The notes below the pieces were generated by a model. It was not told the DNA's origin. It searched no databases and was given only the letters and a program-made list of their open reading frames with translations. Both the position numbers and the translations under genes were made by a program. From contig BSYO01000005.1 of assembly GCA_033239525.1 (NCBI GenBank), forward strand, positions 2,576,001 to 2,640,000: 64,000 nucleotides of DNA. The letters are read 5' to 3'. The stretch comes from Nepenthes gracilis. Taxonomy: Eukaryota; Streptophyta; Magnoliopsida; Caryophyllales; Nepenthaceae. Below are positions 11,805-21,267 of the stretch, piece after piece (the stretch's first letter is position 1; the number at the start of each line of letters is the position of its first letter).

Positions 11805-11826
11805 TTAGCGCCATCCGTGGGGAGCG
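11805..11826 (+). other. Primer-binding site region
   Basis: Sequence directly after the 5' LTR begins TTAGCGCCATCCGTGGGG. It resembles the TGGCGCC-type primer-binding sites of plant Tat and Athila elements, with one base changed in the core. The tRNA species was not assigned. Confidence 0.6.
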
Positions 11827-11890
11827 ATTGAAAGTCTGCTTTTTACGTTTTTCTGAAAGTACGCAAACAACTTCAACTTCAAACCTCAGA

Positions 11891-13555
11891 ATGGTGAACA
11901 CGAGGGCGCAAGCGAGTGCACCCGCTAAAGAGGTGCCCTCACATGGTGGCGGCCCCGATCCCTGTGCTGGGGCGGAGAATCACCCTGACCCCGTGGTTAG
12001 GGGCTTGGTGGCCAAGATAGACGGCATGTCCCAGGCCTTCAACACACTTTGCTCCAAAATCGAGTAGCTCAAGGGGGGCTCCCGACAGCGCCTCCCAGGT
12101 CGAAGCTTTACAGGGCGGGAATAGAGAAGGAAATCGCCGCGAAAGGCCGCCCAGTCGACGCGACAATCTAAGGACCCAGGTGGTTTCTAGCAGCAGAGCC
12201 CCGCGGAGGGTTGAGGACCAACCAGGTCCTCGGGTTTTAGAGGAGAGCCCCGAGAGGGGTCACTCTGGGACTCAGAAGAACCGCCTCGAGCGCAGCGACC
12301 AGGAGGCGGTTCCACGAGATGCTCCCCCATGAGGAGCCCGCACGGCCCTGAGCGCCGTAGCGTTCAGGAACCCTATGAGTTGAGGCATTACCTCAACGAG
12401 AAGAAGGCGGTAATCCCACCTCGAGTGGAGGATAGACCGAAAAGAGGATGGAACCTGATGATCCGAGAGAGCAGTGGAGGAGGGGCTAACGCGCTCCAAG
12501 TCTTGTTTTCTTCGAAGATTAGGACAAGGACGCTCCCTCCAAAAATCAAAATGCCTAATCTGGAGGTATACGACTGCAGTGGTGATCCCATGGATCACCT
12601 CAATCATTTCAGGGAGCACCTGAACCTCCAAGGCCTGGACGAGACCACCATGTGCCCGTGCTTCCCTTTGACTCTAAAAGGGGACGCACGGATATGGTTC
12701 TATGGGATGCCCGCGGACTCCATCCGCGACTTTGGAGACTTGGCAACGACATTCTTGTCCCAATTCGTCTTCAGCAGAAGAGTGGAGAAATAGCCCTGGC
12801 ACCTCACCCGGATCAAGCAGGGTGCCAGGGAGAGCTTGAGGGGATTCTTGGCCCGGTTTGTAGCTGAGGCCAGGCAAATCCCGAGACTGACAGACGAGGT
12901 GATGCTAAACGCCTTCCTCTCGGCTCTCGAAGGGGTGCTTTCTTCAAGCACCTCATCCACAAGGGCCCGCAGACCTTCATAGAGGTCAAGGCTGTAGCCA
13001 GAGCTTATATCGCGGTCGAGAAAGCCAACGACGCCAAGAGGCCAGAGAGGGACGAGCACCCTCACCAGAAGGTCAAGGCTGTAGCCAGAGCTTATATCGC
13101 GGTCGAGAAAGCCAACGACGCCAAGAGGCCAGAGAGGGACGAGCACCCTCACCAGAAGGCCGTGGAGGGCAAGAGGAAGGCCAGGGACTATCAAGGTCCC
13201 CAGGCATCAAAGAAGCCGCACAAGGTCGAGCAGAGCGCTCAGAGAGAGCCACGGCCGGTGCACCTTACGCTGCTAAACGACTCCCGCACGAACGTCCTGA
13301 TATAGATTCGGGGGAAAAATTCCTGAGGTGGTCTAAACCACTGAAGAACCCGGAAGGTGGGGACCATTCGAAATACTATGACTACCACCGCTCCGGGGGT
13401 CACAGCACGGAAGACTGTAGGACTCTGCAGAGGGAGATCGAGGACCTGATCAAGAGGGGACACCTCAATCGTTTCCTTCAGAGGCCCTGGACAAACTCTG
13501 GGACCTCGGGCGGCGGTGATGTTGAACCCCCCAGGAATCGAGTGGCTGCGGGGTC
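11891..13555 (+). pseudogene. gag of Tat-like element, broken
   Basis: Starts at ATG 11891 (MVNTRAQ), the usual opening of Tat-type gag. It is interrupted by TAG at 12065, continues in the open stretch 12329-12793, which contains the capsid-like retrotransposon gag domain (PKIKMPNLEVYDCSGDP then FREHLN and GDARIWFYGMP), is stopped again by TAG at 12791, and shifts frame near 12940. A nucleocapsid-like KYYDYHRSGGHSTEDC motif near 13375 has lost the first cysteines of a zinc knuckle. An exact 87 bp duplication lies at 12984-13157. It would have formed the virus-like particle; this copy cannot. Confidence 0.85.
12984..13157 (+). repeat. Perfect tandem duplication, 2 x 87 bp
   Basis: 12984-13070 and 13071-13157 are identical by eye. 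The unit is 29 codons, so the gag frame is unaffected by the duplication. It repeats the segment AVARAYIAVEKANDAKR. Confidence 0.95.
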
Positions 13556-13668
13556 GTGAACATGATATCTAGCCGGCCAGCCGGAGGAGATGTGCGCGAG
13601 CTCGCGACAGTGAAGAGGCCGAGGACGGGACTAAGGAGTGAAGACGATGTTATTTGTTTTAATAATAG

Positions 13669-14130
13669 AGACTTAGACCATGTAACTTCTCCTCACTCCG
13701 ACCCCCTGATTGTAACTGCACTCGTTTCTGATGGGGCAAATGACTACCAGATGAAACGAGTATTTATGATAATGGAATCTCTCATAATTTGCTGTACCTT
13801 GATGCCTACTTCAAGTTAGGACTTAAGAAAAATCGGATGAAAGCGCCAGAAGGGCCACTCTACGGGCTAGACAACAAGCCAGTGCCCGTCCAGGGTATCA
13901 TCCAGTTGAAGGTAACCTTGGGAATGCACCCGAGGACGGCGTCCAAGGTCCTCACCTTCCTGGTTGTGGACCTTCCCTCGGTCTATAATACAATCCTTGG
14001 ATGGCCTTGCTTGGCCGCCTTCAATGCAGTAACATCCATCCCGCATCTAAAGATGAAGTTTTCCATCCCGTGTGGGATAGAAGAGGTCCTCGGGAATCAG
14101 TCAACAGGACGAATGTGTTACTTAGCATAG
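13669..14130 (+). pseudogene. Aspartic protease region of Tat-like pol, frameshifted
   Basis: Two overlapping frames together resemble the retropepsin region. One reads HSDPLIVTALV up to about 13780, then a one-base shift leads into a frame with a DNG active-site-like triplet and the LYLDAYFKLGLK segment, through VDLPSVYNTILGWPCL. Family proteases cleave the Gag-Pol polyprotein; here the frame break falls just before the active site. Confidence 0.75.
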
Positions 14131-14520
14131 ACTACGTAAGTAACACTTCCACAACCCATGGAAGACCTCGACCTCAGGGACGAGGCCACGTCACAGCACG
14201 CTCAGTCAGGAGAACCAATAGTCCGAGTTTCCCTGGATCCCGCAGATTAGGAAAAGTATGTCCAAATAGGGAGTTCACTCTCAGAGACTGTCAGGGACCA
14301 GCTCGTCAGCTTTCTACGAGGAAACTCAGACGTGTTCGCGTGGTCCCCCAGGGACATGCTCGGGATCTCTCATGAGATCATTGTTCACAAGTTAGGCATC
14401 GACCTCGATACAAACCGGTCAAACAGAAGCGTAGGAACTACTCCACCGAAACGTTAGTGGCTGTTCGCGAGGAGGTCAAGAAACTCCTGGACGTACCCGG
14501 ACTGGCTGGCCAATGTTGTC

Positions 14521-15290
14521 ATGGTAAAAAAGAGTAATGGGAAGTGGACGATGTGCGTAGACTTCACCGACTTTAATAAGGCGTGCCCCAAGGATAGCTT
14601 TCCCTTGCCCCAGAATCGACAATTTGTGGACTCGACATCGGGCGACGAGCTATTAAGTTTCATGGACGAGTACTCAGGGTACAACCAAATTAGGATGAGT
14701 CCCGAGGACGAGGAGCACACGTCGTTCATGACTGACCAAGGGACATATTGCTACAAGGTAATACCCTTTGGCCTTAAGAATGCGGGAGCAACCTATCAGC
14801 GACTTGTGAACAAGATGTTCAAGGACCAGATAGGCAGGAACGTGGAAGTGTACGCTGACGACATGCTCGTCAAGAGCAGAACGAGCAGTGACCACGGGGG
14901 GGACTTGGTTGAGACCTTACATGTGCTTAGATCTCATGGAATGAAGCTAAATCAAATCAAGTGTGCTTTTGGTGTCGCCTCAGGAAAGTTCTTAGGTTAC
15001 ATCGTGTTCCACCGAGAATCCAGGCAAAGCCCAGAGAAGATCCAAGCAATTCTAGACATGTGGTCCCCGCGGACAGTAAAGGAAGTTCAACAGCTTACCG
15101 GGCGAGTGGCCGCCCACTCCCGTTTCCTGGCCGAGAAACACCTATCGTTCTTCAAAGCCCTGAGGGGAACGAAGACCCAGGACTTCCGATGGAGTGATGA
15201 CTGCGAGGACGCGTTACGAGGACTCCAGAGTTACCTCTCGAGTCTGCCCCTTCTAGCTTCTCGACAGCAGGGCGAGGAGCTATACCTATA
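14521..15290 (+). pseudogene. Reverse transcriptase domain of Tat-like pol
   Basis: An open stretch of 256 codons covers most of the RT. Landmarks are MCVDFTDFNKACPKDSFPLP, SGYNQIRM, the catalytic VYADDMLVKS and the thumb-proximal FLGYIV. An RT connection and start of RNase H follow (FRWSDDCEDAL). It ends at a TAG just before the RNase H core. The first part of the fingers lies before 14521 with frame damage. RT copies genomic RNA into cDNA in the particle. The four catalytic-motif residues YADD are intact, but the polyprotein is not. Confidence 0.9.
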
Positions 15291-15293
15291 GCT

Positions 15294-15552
15294 CTTTATA
15301 TCCGACACAGCATTGACCTCGGCGCTAGTACGAGAATAGCATGGCAGGCAGCAGCCCGTGTATTATGTGAGCAAGACTCTTGCGGAAGCCGAGACCAGGT
15401 ATCCGATCACGGAGAAGGTAGCCTTAGCATTGGTGTACTCCGCAAGGAAGCTCAGGCCGTATTTTCAGGCGCACAAGATAGTAGTCCTAACCGACCAGCC
15501 ATTAAGGGCCATCTTGCAGAAGCCCGAGATCTCTAGGCGATTGATCAAGTAG
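15294..15552 (+). pseudogene. First RNase H domain of Tat-like pol
   Basis: Between two stops, the frame reads from SDTAS through VYYVSKTLAEAETRYPITEK and KIVVLTDQPLRAIL, the standard Ty3-type RNase H adjoining RT. A TAG at 15340 and another at 15550 interrupt it; the latter probably replaced a tryptophan codon by a G-to-A change. Confidence 0.85.
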
Positions 15553-15561
15553 GCCATTGAA

Positions 15562-16572
15562 TTGGGGGAATTTGACATAGAGTTTCATCCGAGACAAGCC
15601 CTGAAGGGATTGGCGCTCGCAGACTTCCTAGTCGAGACAATGGCGCCGCCCGGTTGCGACGAGGACCCAGCTACAACGGACGAGTTCAACTGGGCGTCTA
15701 CTTGGACCCTACACGTGGACGGCTCCTCCATGAAGGATGTCTGTGGAGTAGGAGTTGTCTTATGCACACCCGAGGGGTTGGAGATAAAATACTCGCCGAC
15801 ACTAGGGTTCTCGGCTACAAACAACTCTGTAGAGTACGAGGCCTTGCTTGCTGGACTTCAACTGATCAATGAATGTTTAGCCAGGGAATTGATTATCTAC
15901 AGCGACTCCGAATTGGTCATCAACCAGGTTCGTGGAAGCTTCGATGTCAACAACGCGCAGCTATCCAAATACCTTTCCAAGGTTAAGGGCATGATCATGG
16001 ACTTCAAGACCACCGAGTTCGTCCACATCCCGTGGGAGGAAAACACCAAGGCTGATGCGCTTGCACCGCCCACGACTTCTGGGGATCCTAAACAGTATGC
16101 TAGGGGGATGCGCGAAGTCCTGAGCAGGTCCAGCGTCGGAGACCCTGAGCAGGAGGTAATGCAAGTCGTGGACGGAAGCACCTGGTTGACTCCTTATCTG
16201 TGGTATCTATCTGATGGCTCGCTGCCCGAGGACCCAAACGAAGCCAAGAAGGTAAAAAAGACGGCGTGTTGGTACACAGTCTTGGATGGCCAGCTGTATC
16301 GACGGGGCTTCTCAACCCCTTACCTGAGGTGTCTCACCCCAGAGGAGGCCGAGTACACCTTCCAGGAGGTGCATCTCGGAGTATGTGGATCCCACATCGG
16401 AGGGAAGAACCTAACTTTTAAGCTCATGAGACAAGGATACTACTGGCCAACAATGAGGAACGATGCAATGGACTTTGTGCGCAAATGCGAAAACTGTCAA
16501 CTTCACAGCAACATGATCCATAGCCCCCGCACGGATCTCCGAGCACTGCAGTCCCCGTGGTCGTTCGCCTAA
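15562..16572 (+). pseudogene. Second (archaeal-type) RNase H and integrase zinc domain
   Basis: 336 open codons. The N-terminal part holds an extra RNase H with the acidic residues in HVDGSS, NNSVEYEALLAGL, IIYSDSELV and KADALA. This additional RNase H is diagnostic of the Tat lineage. The C-terminal part holds the integrase HHCC zinc-binding domain (VHLGVCGSHIGG and CENCQLHSN). The frame ends at TAA 16570, at the start of the integrase core. Confidence 0.9.
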
Positions 16573-17400
16573 TGGAGACTCGACATCCTCAGACCACTTC
16601 CCCTTGCTTCCGGACAAAGGAAGTTCCTGATTGTTGGAATAGACTACTTCACCAAATGGTAGAAGCAGTGCCGCTGGCTAGAATAATGGAGCAAAATGCG
16701 ACGGAGTTCCTCCGGCAGAATATCGTATGCAGGTTTAGAATACCGGAGTGTATCATGACTGACAACGGGACGCAGTTCACCGAAAAACGATTCACTAAAT
16801 ATTGCATAAGCCTGAGAATCAACCTGGTGCATACATCATAGCGTACCCGCAAGCCAACGGGCAGGTGGAAGTGATGAACCGCAGGATCCTGCATGGGCTG
16901 AAGACAAAGCTAGAGTCTTCCGAGGGCTCATGGGTACATGAGCTGCCCTCGGTCGTCTAGTCATACAGGACAACGCTCAGAGAGCCCACAAGAGAGACCC
17001 CTTTCAGTCTTTGCTACGGGGTCGAAGCTGTTATCTCAATAGAAGTAGGCCTCACCAGCCCTCGGGTTGGATGTTTTAGCACAACGGATAACAGCCAGAG
17101 ATTCCCAGAGAGCCTCGACGCTCTCGAGGAGGTTCGCGATCAGGCAAAGCTTAGGATAGCAGCCTACCAGCAATGGATGTCCCACTATTACAACAAGAAA
17201 GTGAAGGTGCGACAATTCGAGGTTGGGGATCTTGTACTGAGAAGCGTGGAAGCTACAATAAAAACACCGGCAAAAAGAAACTCTCGTCAAATTGGGAAGG
17301 ATCGTCTCCGCCATCCTACGAGGAGGGGCTTACAAGTTGCGCACCCAAGAGGGCAAGCTGATACCCCGGACTTGGTACGCCACTCACCGTAGGAGATACT
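16557..17400 (+). pseudogene. Integrase core and C-terminus, broken
   Basis: Fragments of the DDE integrase core in shifting frames. They include the IDYFTKW segment near 16640, then VPLARIMEQNATEFL and CIMTDNGTQFTEKRF to about 16840. A part with the Q-N-G-like turn region and the RVFRGLMG stretch follows, broken by several stops and at least two frameshifts. The remaining C-terminal region reaches about 17400 (VRQFEVGDLVLR near 17210). It would insert cDNA into the genome; this copy is inactive. No chromodomain was seen. Confidence 0.8.
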
Positions 17401-17430
17401 ACCGGTGACAGGCGGGTCGTCCCAACAAAC

Positions 17431-17648
17431 AAAACTCGGATTCGTCTGAGCGGCCCAAGAGGTCGTACTCAAAACTCAGATTCGTCCGAGCGGCCCAAGA
17501 GGTCGTGCTCAAAATTCAGATTCGTCCGAGCGGCCCAAGAGGTCGTACTCAAAACTCGAATTTGTCCGAGCGGCCCAAGAGGTCGTACTAAACTCGGATC
17601 TGTCCGAGCGGCTCAAGAGGTCGTACTCAAAACTCAGATTCATCTGAG
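17431..17648 (+). repeat. Minisatellite, 40 bp unit, about 5.5 copies
   Basis: Five full units and a half unit of AAAACTCGGATTCGTCTGAG followed by CGGCCCAAGAGGTCGTACTC, with one to four substitutions each and one two-base deletion near 17589. It lies between integrase and the antisense ORF and is followed by a 17-base A tract (17650-17666). Confidence 0.95.
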
Positions 17649-18088
17649 TAAAAAAAAAAAAAAAAACAAGACACTTGTGATAAAGTCGAGGGTTTTCTTT
17701 TTATTCATATATGCAATACAATAGTGGGAAAGGAGAAACTAAAGCTAGCCCTCGTCAGAACCCTGAGGTGGAACGGCTCCGGATTGCTCTTCTAAAGACG
17801 AAGAGTCCTCTCTGTGACTCGAAGTTCCTGGTTAGTCAAAGGAGCGAGGACCCACTGAGGAGCTTAAACCCAAGGACCCAGGAAATGGCCTACTTCGAAG
17901 ACAGTACACGTCCTTGGGGCGCGCGGCGCTCGCATTGCGTGGATCCAGCACAGCAATGGGGAACCGTGGGTGTAGGAGTTGCATCAGCCGGCGGCATAAA
18001 TGATTGCCATCCCAGAACTTGGTTTCCAGCAGGGGGCTATGTCCGTAGCCTTCACCGAGGCCCTCAGCGCCTCCTCCAACTGAAGGTT

Positions 18089-18340
18089 TTATTCCAGGAG
18101 GAATCCGTACTGGACTTGTAAGAGCCTCAGGGCCTTCTCAGATGAAGCACTCTTCGCGGTGGCCTCAGCAAGCGCCGCATGCAGTCGCTGGTTCTTCTCC
18201 TGAACGATCCTCGAAGATTCCGCCTCCGAACGAGAATGAGCGACTTCGCCCACCAGCTGGCTAAGGCCACCGATTAGATCCTGGAGTTGCAAGAGGAACC
18301 AGGGAACCAGGTCACTTAGATTACAGACAACAGGAAGCAA
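18089..18340 (-). pseudogene. C-terminal coiled-coil part of the antisense ORF
   Basis: 83 codons on the minus strand, directly downstream of the 434-codon antisense ORF. The heptad-like charged sequence (LIGGLSQLVGEVAHSRSEAE to KALRLLQVQYGFLLE) looks like a coiled coil. It is separated from the main ORF by about 50 bases bounded by GT and AG on the minus strand, so it may be a second exon or a part displaced by mutation. Confidence 0.55.
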
Positions 18341-18388
18341 GGTAAATAGGAAGTTGACAAAGTACCTAAGAAACCACAGGATCTTGAG

Positions 18389-19693
18389 TTAGGCAACGCT
18401 CCCTTGAGGCCTCGGGCACGAATGGGTGCTCTGCAGGCACCTTAGAAACATTAAAAGCGGCCTCGGATGGAGGACCTTCAAGAATGGGGGCTCAACCACA
18501 TTCGAGGCCCCAGCGGCGGCCGGGACCTCTGAGACCGCGACCTCAGCCTCATCGCCGCTAAGAATGTCAAAAATGTCCTTAGCGGTCGTAGCGACAGTTG
18601 CCTCCATCTCGCAAGGCTCTACGATCTCACAAAAAGTTGCCTCCTCCGAGGCATCAAAAGCAATAGGGTTGTCAGACAAGGGATCGGCAGAGATAGCTGA
18701 GACCTCACGAGGGGCCTCGGTACCAGAGGTAGAAGGAGTGGTGACCCCACACTCCGCAGGAGGACCAGAAACCAACTTCATGGCCTTCTTAACCATGGGG
18801 GCAATAACGGAGTCGTCATCTCTCGACGAGGGCTCACCAACAATGCTCAGTGGACCCTCTGGGGCCTCAGTCCGCGGACTCTTCTGAGGCCTCTCGGACG
18901 GCTCCTGAATGACGAGGGGACTCTCTCTTTTTCTTAACTTCTTCTTCTTCTTTTTCTTCTTCGAAGCCGCACTGGCAGAATCTTCAGACAACGTCACCCA
19001 CTTGGCTTCGGCCAACTTCTCAGGAGACAACCAAGTATTCTTCTTCCCCACATTAAAGCTGCCAAGGTTGGCCATCACTAAATCCGTGACCTCCTTGGCG
19101 ACCTCCCTCTCCTCGTCAGTGACCTCAGAATAATGTCTACCCGCTACATTTTCCCATAAGGATGAGAGCTGCCAGTCCTCATCAACTCTCAGGAAAAAGA
19201 ACCTGTCCTTCCACCTTTTCGTGGAATCCGAGTTCCCTCCACTCATCTCAGCAAACTCTGGGCGAGGAGTCATGACGATCCAGTCAAGATTATGAGTGAA
19301 GCAAAACATGACCTTCACCATGACCGCCCCAAGGACTTCACTGTGACAGCGCGCGAATACACAGAGTGGGACCAAGTACCTGATAGCGTTGGGCTGAAGC
19401 CTTGTGAACGGGATGTCCAGCTCCTTCATCAGACGGTAAAGCTCCATGGGAACAGGGAAACGAAGTCCACCTTTAAGGTGAACCTCGTAGACAAGTAATA
19501 AACCTCCCAGAGGACTGCATGCCCTCTCTGTGGCTCCTGAAACCACCATCGAATCGGACTCTGGAATGCCGTATTTCACCCTGATTTGCTCATGGTCTTG
19601 AGGGGAAAGAGAAGAGACTATGTCTACGACGCCGGGAGCCATGGCAGCAGGAAGCGAAAACACAACGGCGAAATGAATCTCAGAGAACGCCAA
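18389..19693 (-). CDS. Antisense ORF of Tat-like element (putative gypsy-type transposon protein)
   Basis: 434 codons, open and on the strand opposite gag-pol. The first 170 residues resemble the plant family that Pfam names putative gypsy type transposon (Transposase_28, PF04195): an acidic SLSPQDHEQIRVKYGIPESD, a VYEVHLKGGLRFPVPMELYRL block, and LQPNAIRYLVPLCVFARC. A Lys-rich segment (eight lysines near residue 250, a possible nuclear signal) and a low-complexity acidic tail follow. Tat elements such as Grande carry an ORF in this place and orientation; its role is unknown. The usual start cannot be proved, since ATG 19693 is the furthest upstream and ATG at about 19642 (MAPGVVD) may be the real one. 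A TTTAAAT sequence about 45-50 bases upstream could act as a TATA box. Unlike gag-pol it has kept its frame. Confidence 0.8.
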   Translation of the reverse strand: MAFSEIHFAVVFSLPAAMAPGVVDIVSSLSPQDHEQIRVKYGIPESDSMVVSGATERACSPLGGLLLVYEVHLKGGLRFPVPMELYRLMKELDIPFTRLQPNAIRYLVPLCVFARCHSEVLGAVMVKVMFCFTHNLDWIVMTPRPEFAEMSGGNSDSTKRWKDRFFFLRVDEDWQLSSLWENVAGRHYSEVTDEEREVAKEVTDLVMANLGSFNVGKKNTWLSPEKLAEAKWVTLSEDSASAASKKKKKKKKLRKRESPLVIQEPSERPQKSPRTEAPEGPLSIVGEPSSRDDDSVIAPMVKKAMKLVSGPPAECGVTTPSTSGTEAPREVSAISADPLSDNPIAFDASEEATFCEIVEPCEMEATVATTAKDIFDILSGDEAEVAVSEVPAAAGASNVVEPPFLKVLHPRPLLMFLRCLQSTHSCPRPQGSVA

Positions 19694-20003
19694 GGAAACG
19701 AAAAAGAGAAGGAGGGAAAGAATGAAGGCGTGACAGAGAATTTAAAGGAAATTTCAAACGAAGAAAAAAGCGCCCTCATTATGACCTTGCCACGCGTCAA
19801 TTCCCCATGCGCAGCAGGCAGGCGTAGGCTTCGGGGCTTCCCGAAGTGACGTCACATCAATCGGATATTGCATTTAATACTCCGCAGGGAAATGAAACGT
19901 CGGTGAAAGACAGGCCTCGGATTTGTAAAGACATCTCAGACGTGCCTCGTGTCAGCAAAAGATGAGGGCCGCGAGCTATCGTGACAGAAGGATGTTCACA
20001 AGG

Positions 20004-20040
20004 CATGTCAAACGGCCGAGTCCTCAGACCGTTTGACATG
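20004..20040. other. Perfect 12 bp inverted repeat beside the polypurine tract
   Basis: CATGTCAAACGG (20004-20015) and CCGTTTGACATG (20029-20040) are exact complements with a 13-base loop. The right arm touches the polypurine tract. It could form a hairpin in RNA or be a protein-binding palindrome. Confidence 0.85.
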
Positions 20041-20052
20041 GGGGGCTCATGA
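20038..20052 (+). other. Polypurine tract
   Basis: ATGGGGGGCTCATGA lies immediately before the 3' LTR start at 20053, the expected priming site for plus-strand DNA synthesis. Confidence 0.75.
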
Positions 20053-21263
20053 TGTGTATCGGAACCTAAGGCGCAAAACAACAATTGCAGACCCAGAGGA
20101 TCTGTCACGACCAAGGAACAAAACCGTGCGGGCTGCGTGTTGGCCTGTGACGCCGTAAGTTTCCCCGCCTAAAGCGGACAATATCGTCATGCGGATGCGC
20201 CGGGGACGTTACAGATGGTATCAGAGCCGGGATCCAATCCGGTGTGCCGAGACGCTGGTCCTGAGGGGGGTGGATCAGAGAGTCCCACATCGGATGGGGA
20301 GGTGAACGAAGCATGCCTTATTATAAGGGTGTGGATACCTTCCCCTTGACGACGCGTTTTGGGGGCGGTGGATTCCGTCTGCCAGGAACAAAACCGTACG
20401 GGCTGCGTGTTGGCCTGGGACGCCGTAAGTTCCCCCAGCCCAAAGCGGACAATATCATCATGCGGATGCGCCGGGGATTACAGGATCACATGGGTAAATT
20501 GGTCCAAGAGGCCCACAAGCCCAATTAGGCCCAAATGGTTAAGCTTGTTCCGAGCGCCCGCAGAGCCAAACCAAGCAGCCAAGAATGACATAGGCGGTCC
20601 GAGAGGTCACTGTGACCCATGTGGGGACGAGGACAACCAGAAAAGCCAAAATAACGAAGGATGCCAGCTTGGATGACTTGCGCAAAGACGCGCTCCACAG
20701 TACTAACGGCCTCGACACGCCGTGCACTGGGGCATGCGCCTGCGCCTCGCACGCCGTATTTGCAGGTTGTGACAGGTTTCCCTGTCACAGTCGCACCAAC
20801 AGTAGTGGCGGCAGGCAGTCCTGATGCACTAGTGCCACGTGTCACCCCTCTAACAGCATCCCATTCCTTATAAATATCCCCTTTCAGGCAACTGAAGAGG
20901 GATTTAGAAGAATTTTCATCTTAGCACGTTTGAACAGATAACTCTCGAGAGAAAAGAGAAAGAGTGAAGGGAGAAAGAAAGGAGCCAGACTTCACACACT
21001 ATAATTTCCTGTAAAAGAGAATTATCCCGCAAGTTCCTATTGTACTCTTTTAATAAATTAGTGAAACTTCTTGGACCTCCCGTCCGTTCCCGTGGTTTTT
21101 TACCCCTCTTTGTTTAACGGGATTTTTCACGTAAATCTGTGTGTTCTCTCATTGTTCTCGTACTTCTATTATACTGCTCGTGCTCTACTTATTTTGTGTT
21201 GCCCGTATCCGTTCTTCCGCTAGTATTCAGCAAAACAGGCGGCCGAAACTCTCGGACGCAACA
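20053..21263 (+). repeat. 3' LTR of Tat-like element, interrupted by a TRIM
   Basis: 1,211 bp including a 385 bp insertion (380 bp TRIM plus one 5 bp duplication). Without it the LTR is 826 bp against 827 bp for the 5' LTR. It ends GACGCAACA, with the right target duplication AACGA at 21263-21267. Confidence 0.93.
20103..20482 (+). mobile_element. TRIM/SMART miniature LTR retrotransposon
   Basis: 380 bp non-coding element. Left LTR is 20103-20213 and right LTR 20380-20482; both contain the segment from GGAACAAAACCG to GGATGCGCCGGGG and end TTACA. Two bases after the left LTR is TGGTATCAGAGC (20216-20227), an exact primer-binding site for initiator methionine tRNA. A G-rich tract precedes the right LTR. 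The internal segment with CCCACATCGGATGGGGAGG and TATAAGGGTGTGGATACC is typical of TRIM elements common in angiosperms. It is flanked by GGATC on both sides (20098-20102 and 20483-20487), and the 5' LTR of the host element has a single GGATC at this place. It encodes nothing and would be moved by proteins from other elements. Confidence 0.95.
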
Positions 21264-21267
21264 ACGA

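Larger units (their letters stand above)
10978..21263 (+). mobile_element. Ty3/gypsy LTR retrotransposon, Tat-like lineage, decayed
   Basis: Full-length element of about 10.3 kb (about 9.9 kb without the nested TRIM). In order it holds: 5' LTR, primer-binding site just after 11804, gag, protease, reverse transcriptase, RNase H, a second archaeal-type RNase H, integrase, a 40 bp minisatellite, an antisense ORF, a polypurine tract and 3' LTR. The second RNase H and the antisense ORF near the 3' end fit Tat-lineage elements such as Grande. The domains are separated by stop codons and frameshifts, several of them explained by C-to-T or G-to-A changes (CAG or TGG to TAG), so this copy cannot encode a complete polyprotein. 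Matching 5 bp flanks show the two LTRs belong to one insertion. Confidence 0.95.

Noticed and set aside
17431..17648. The 40 bp repeats as a CRISPR array
   Set aside because: Units are contiguous with no unique spacers, and the DNA is from a plant retrotransposon.
20216..20230. TGGTATCAGAGCC as part of a tRNA gene
   Set aside because: There is no cloverleaf. It is a primer-binding site directly after a short LTR.
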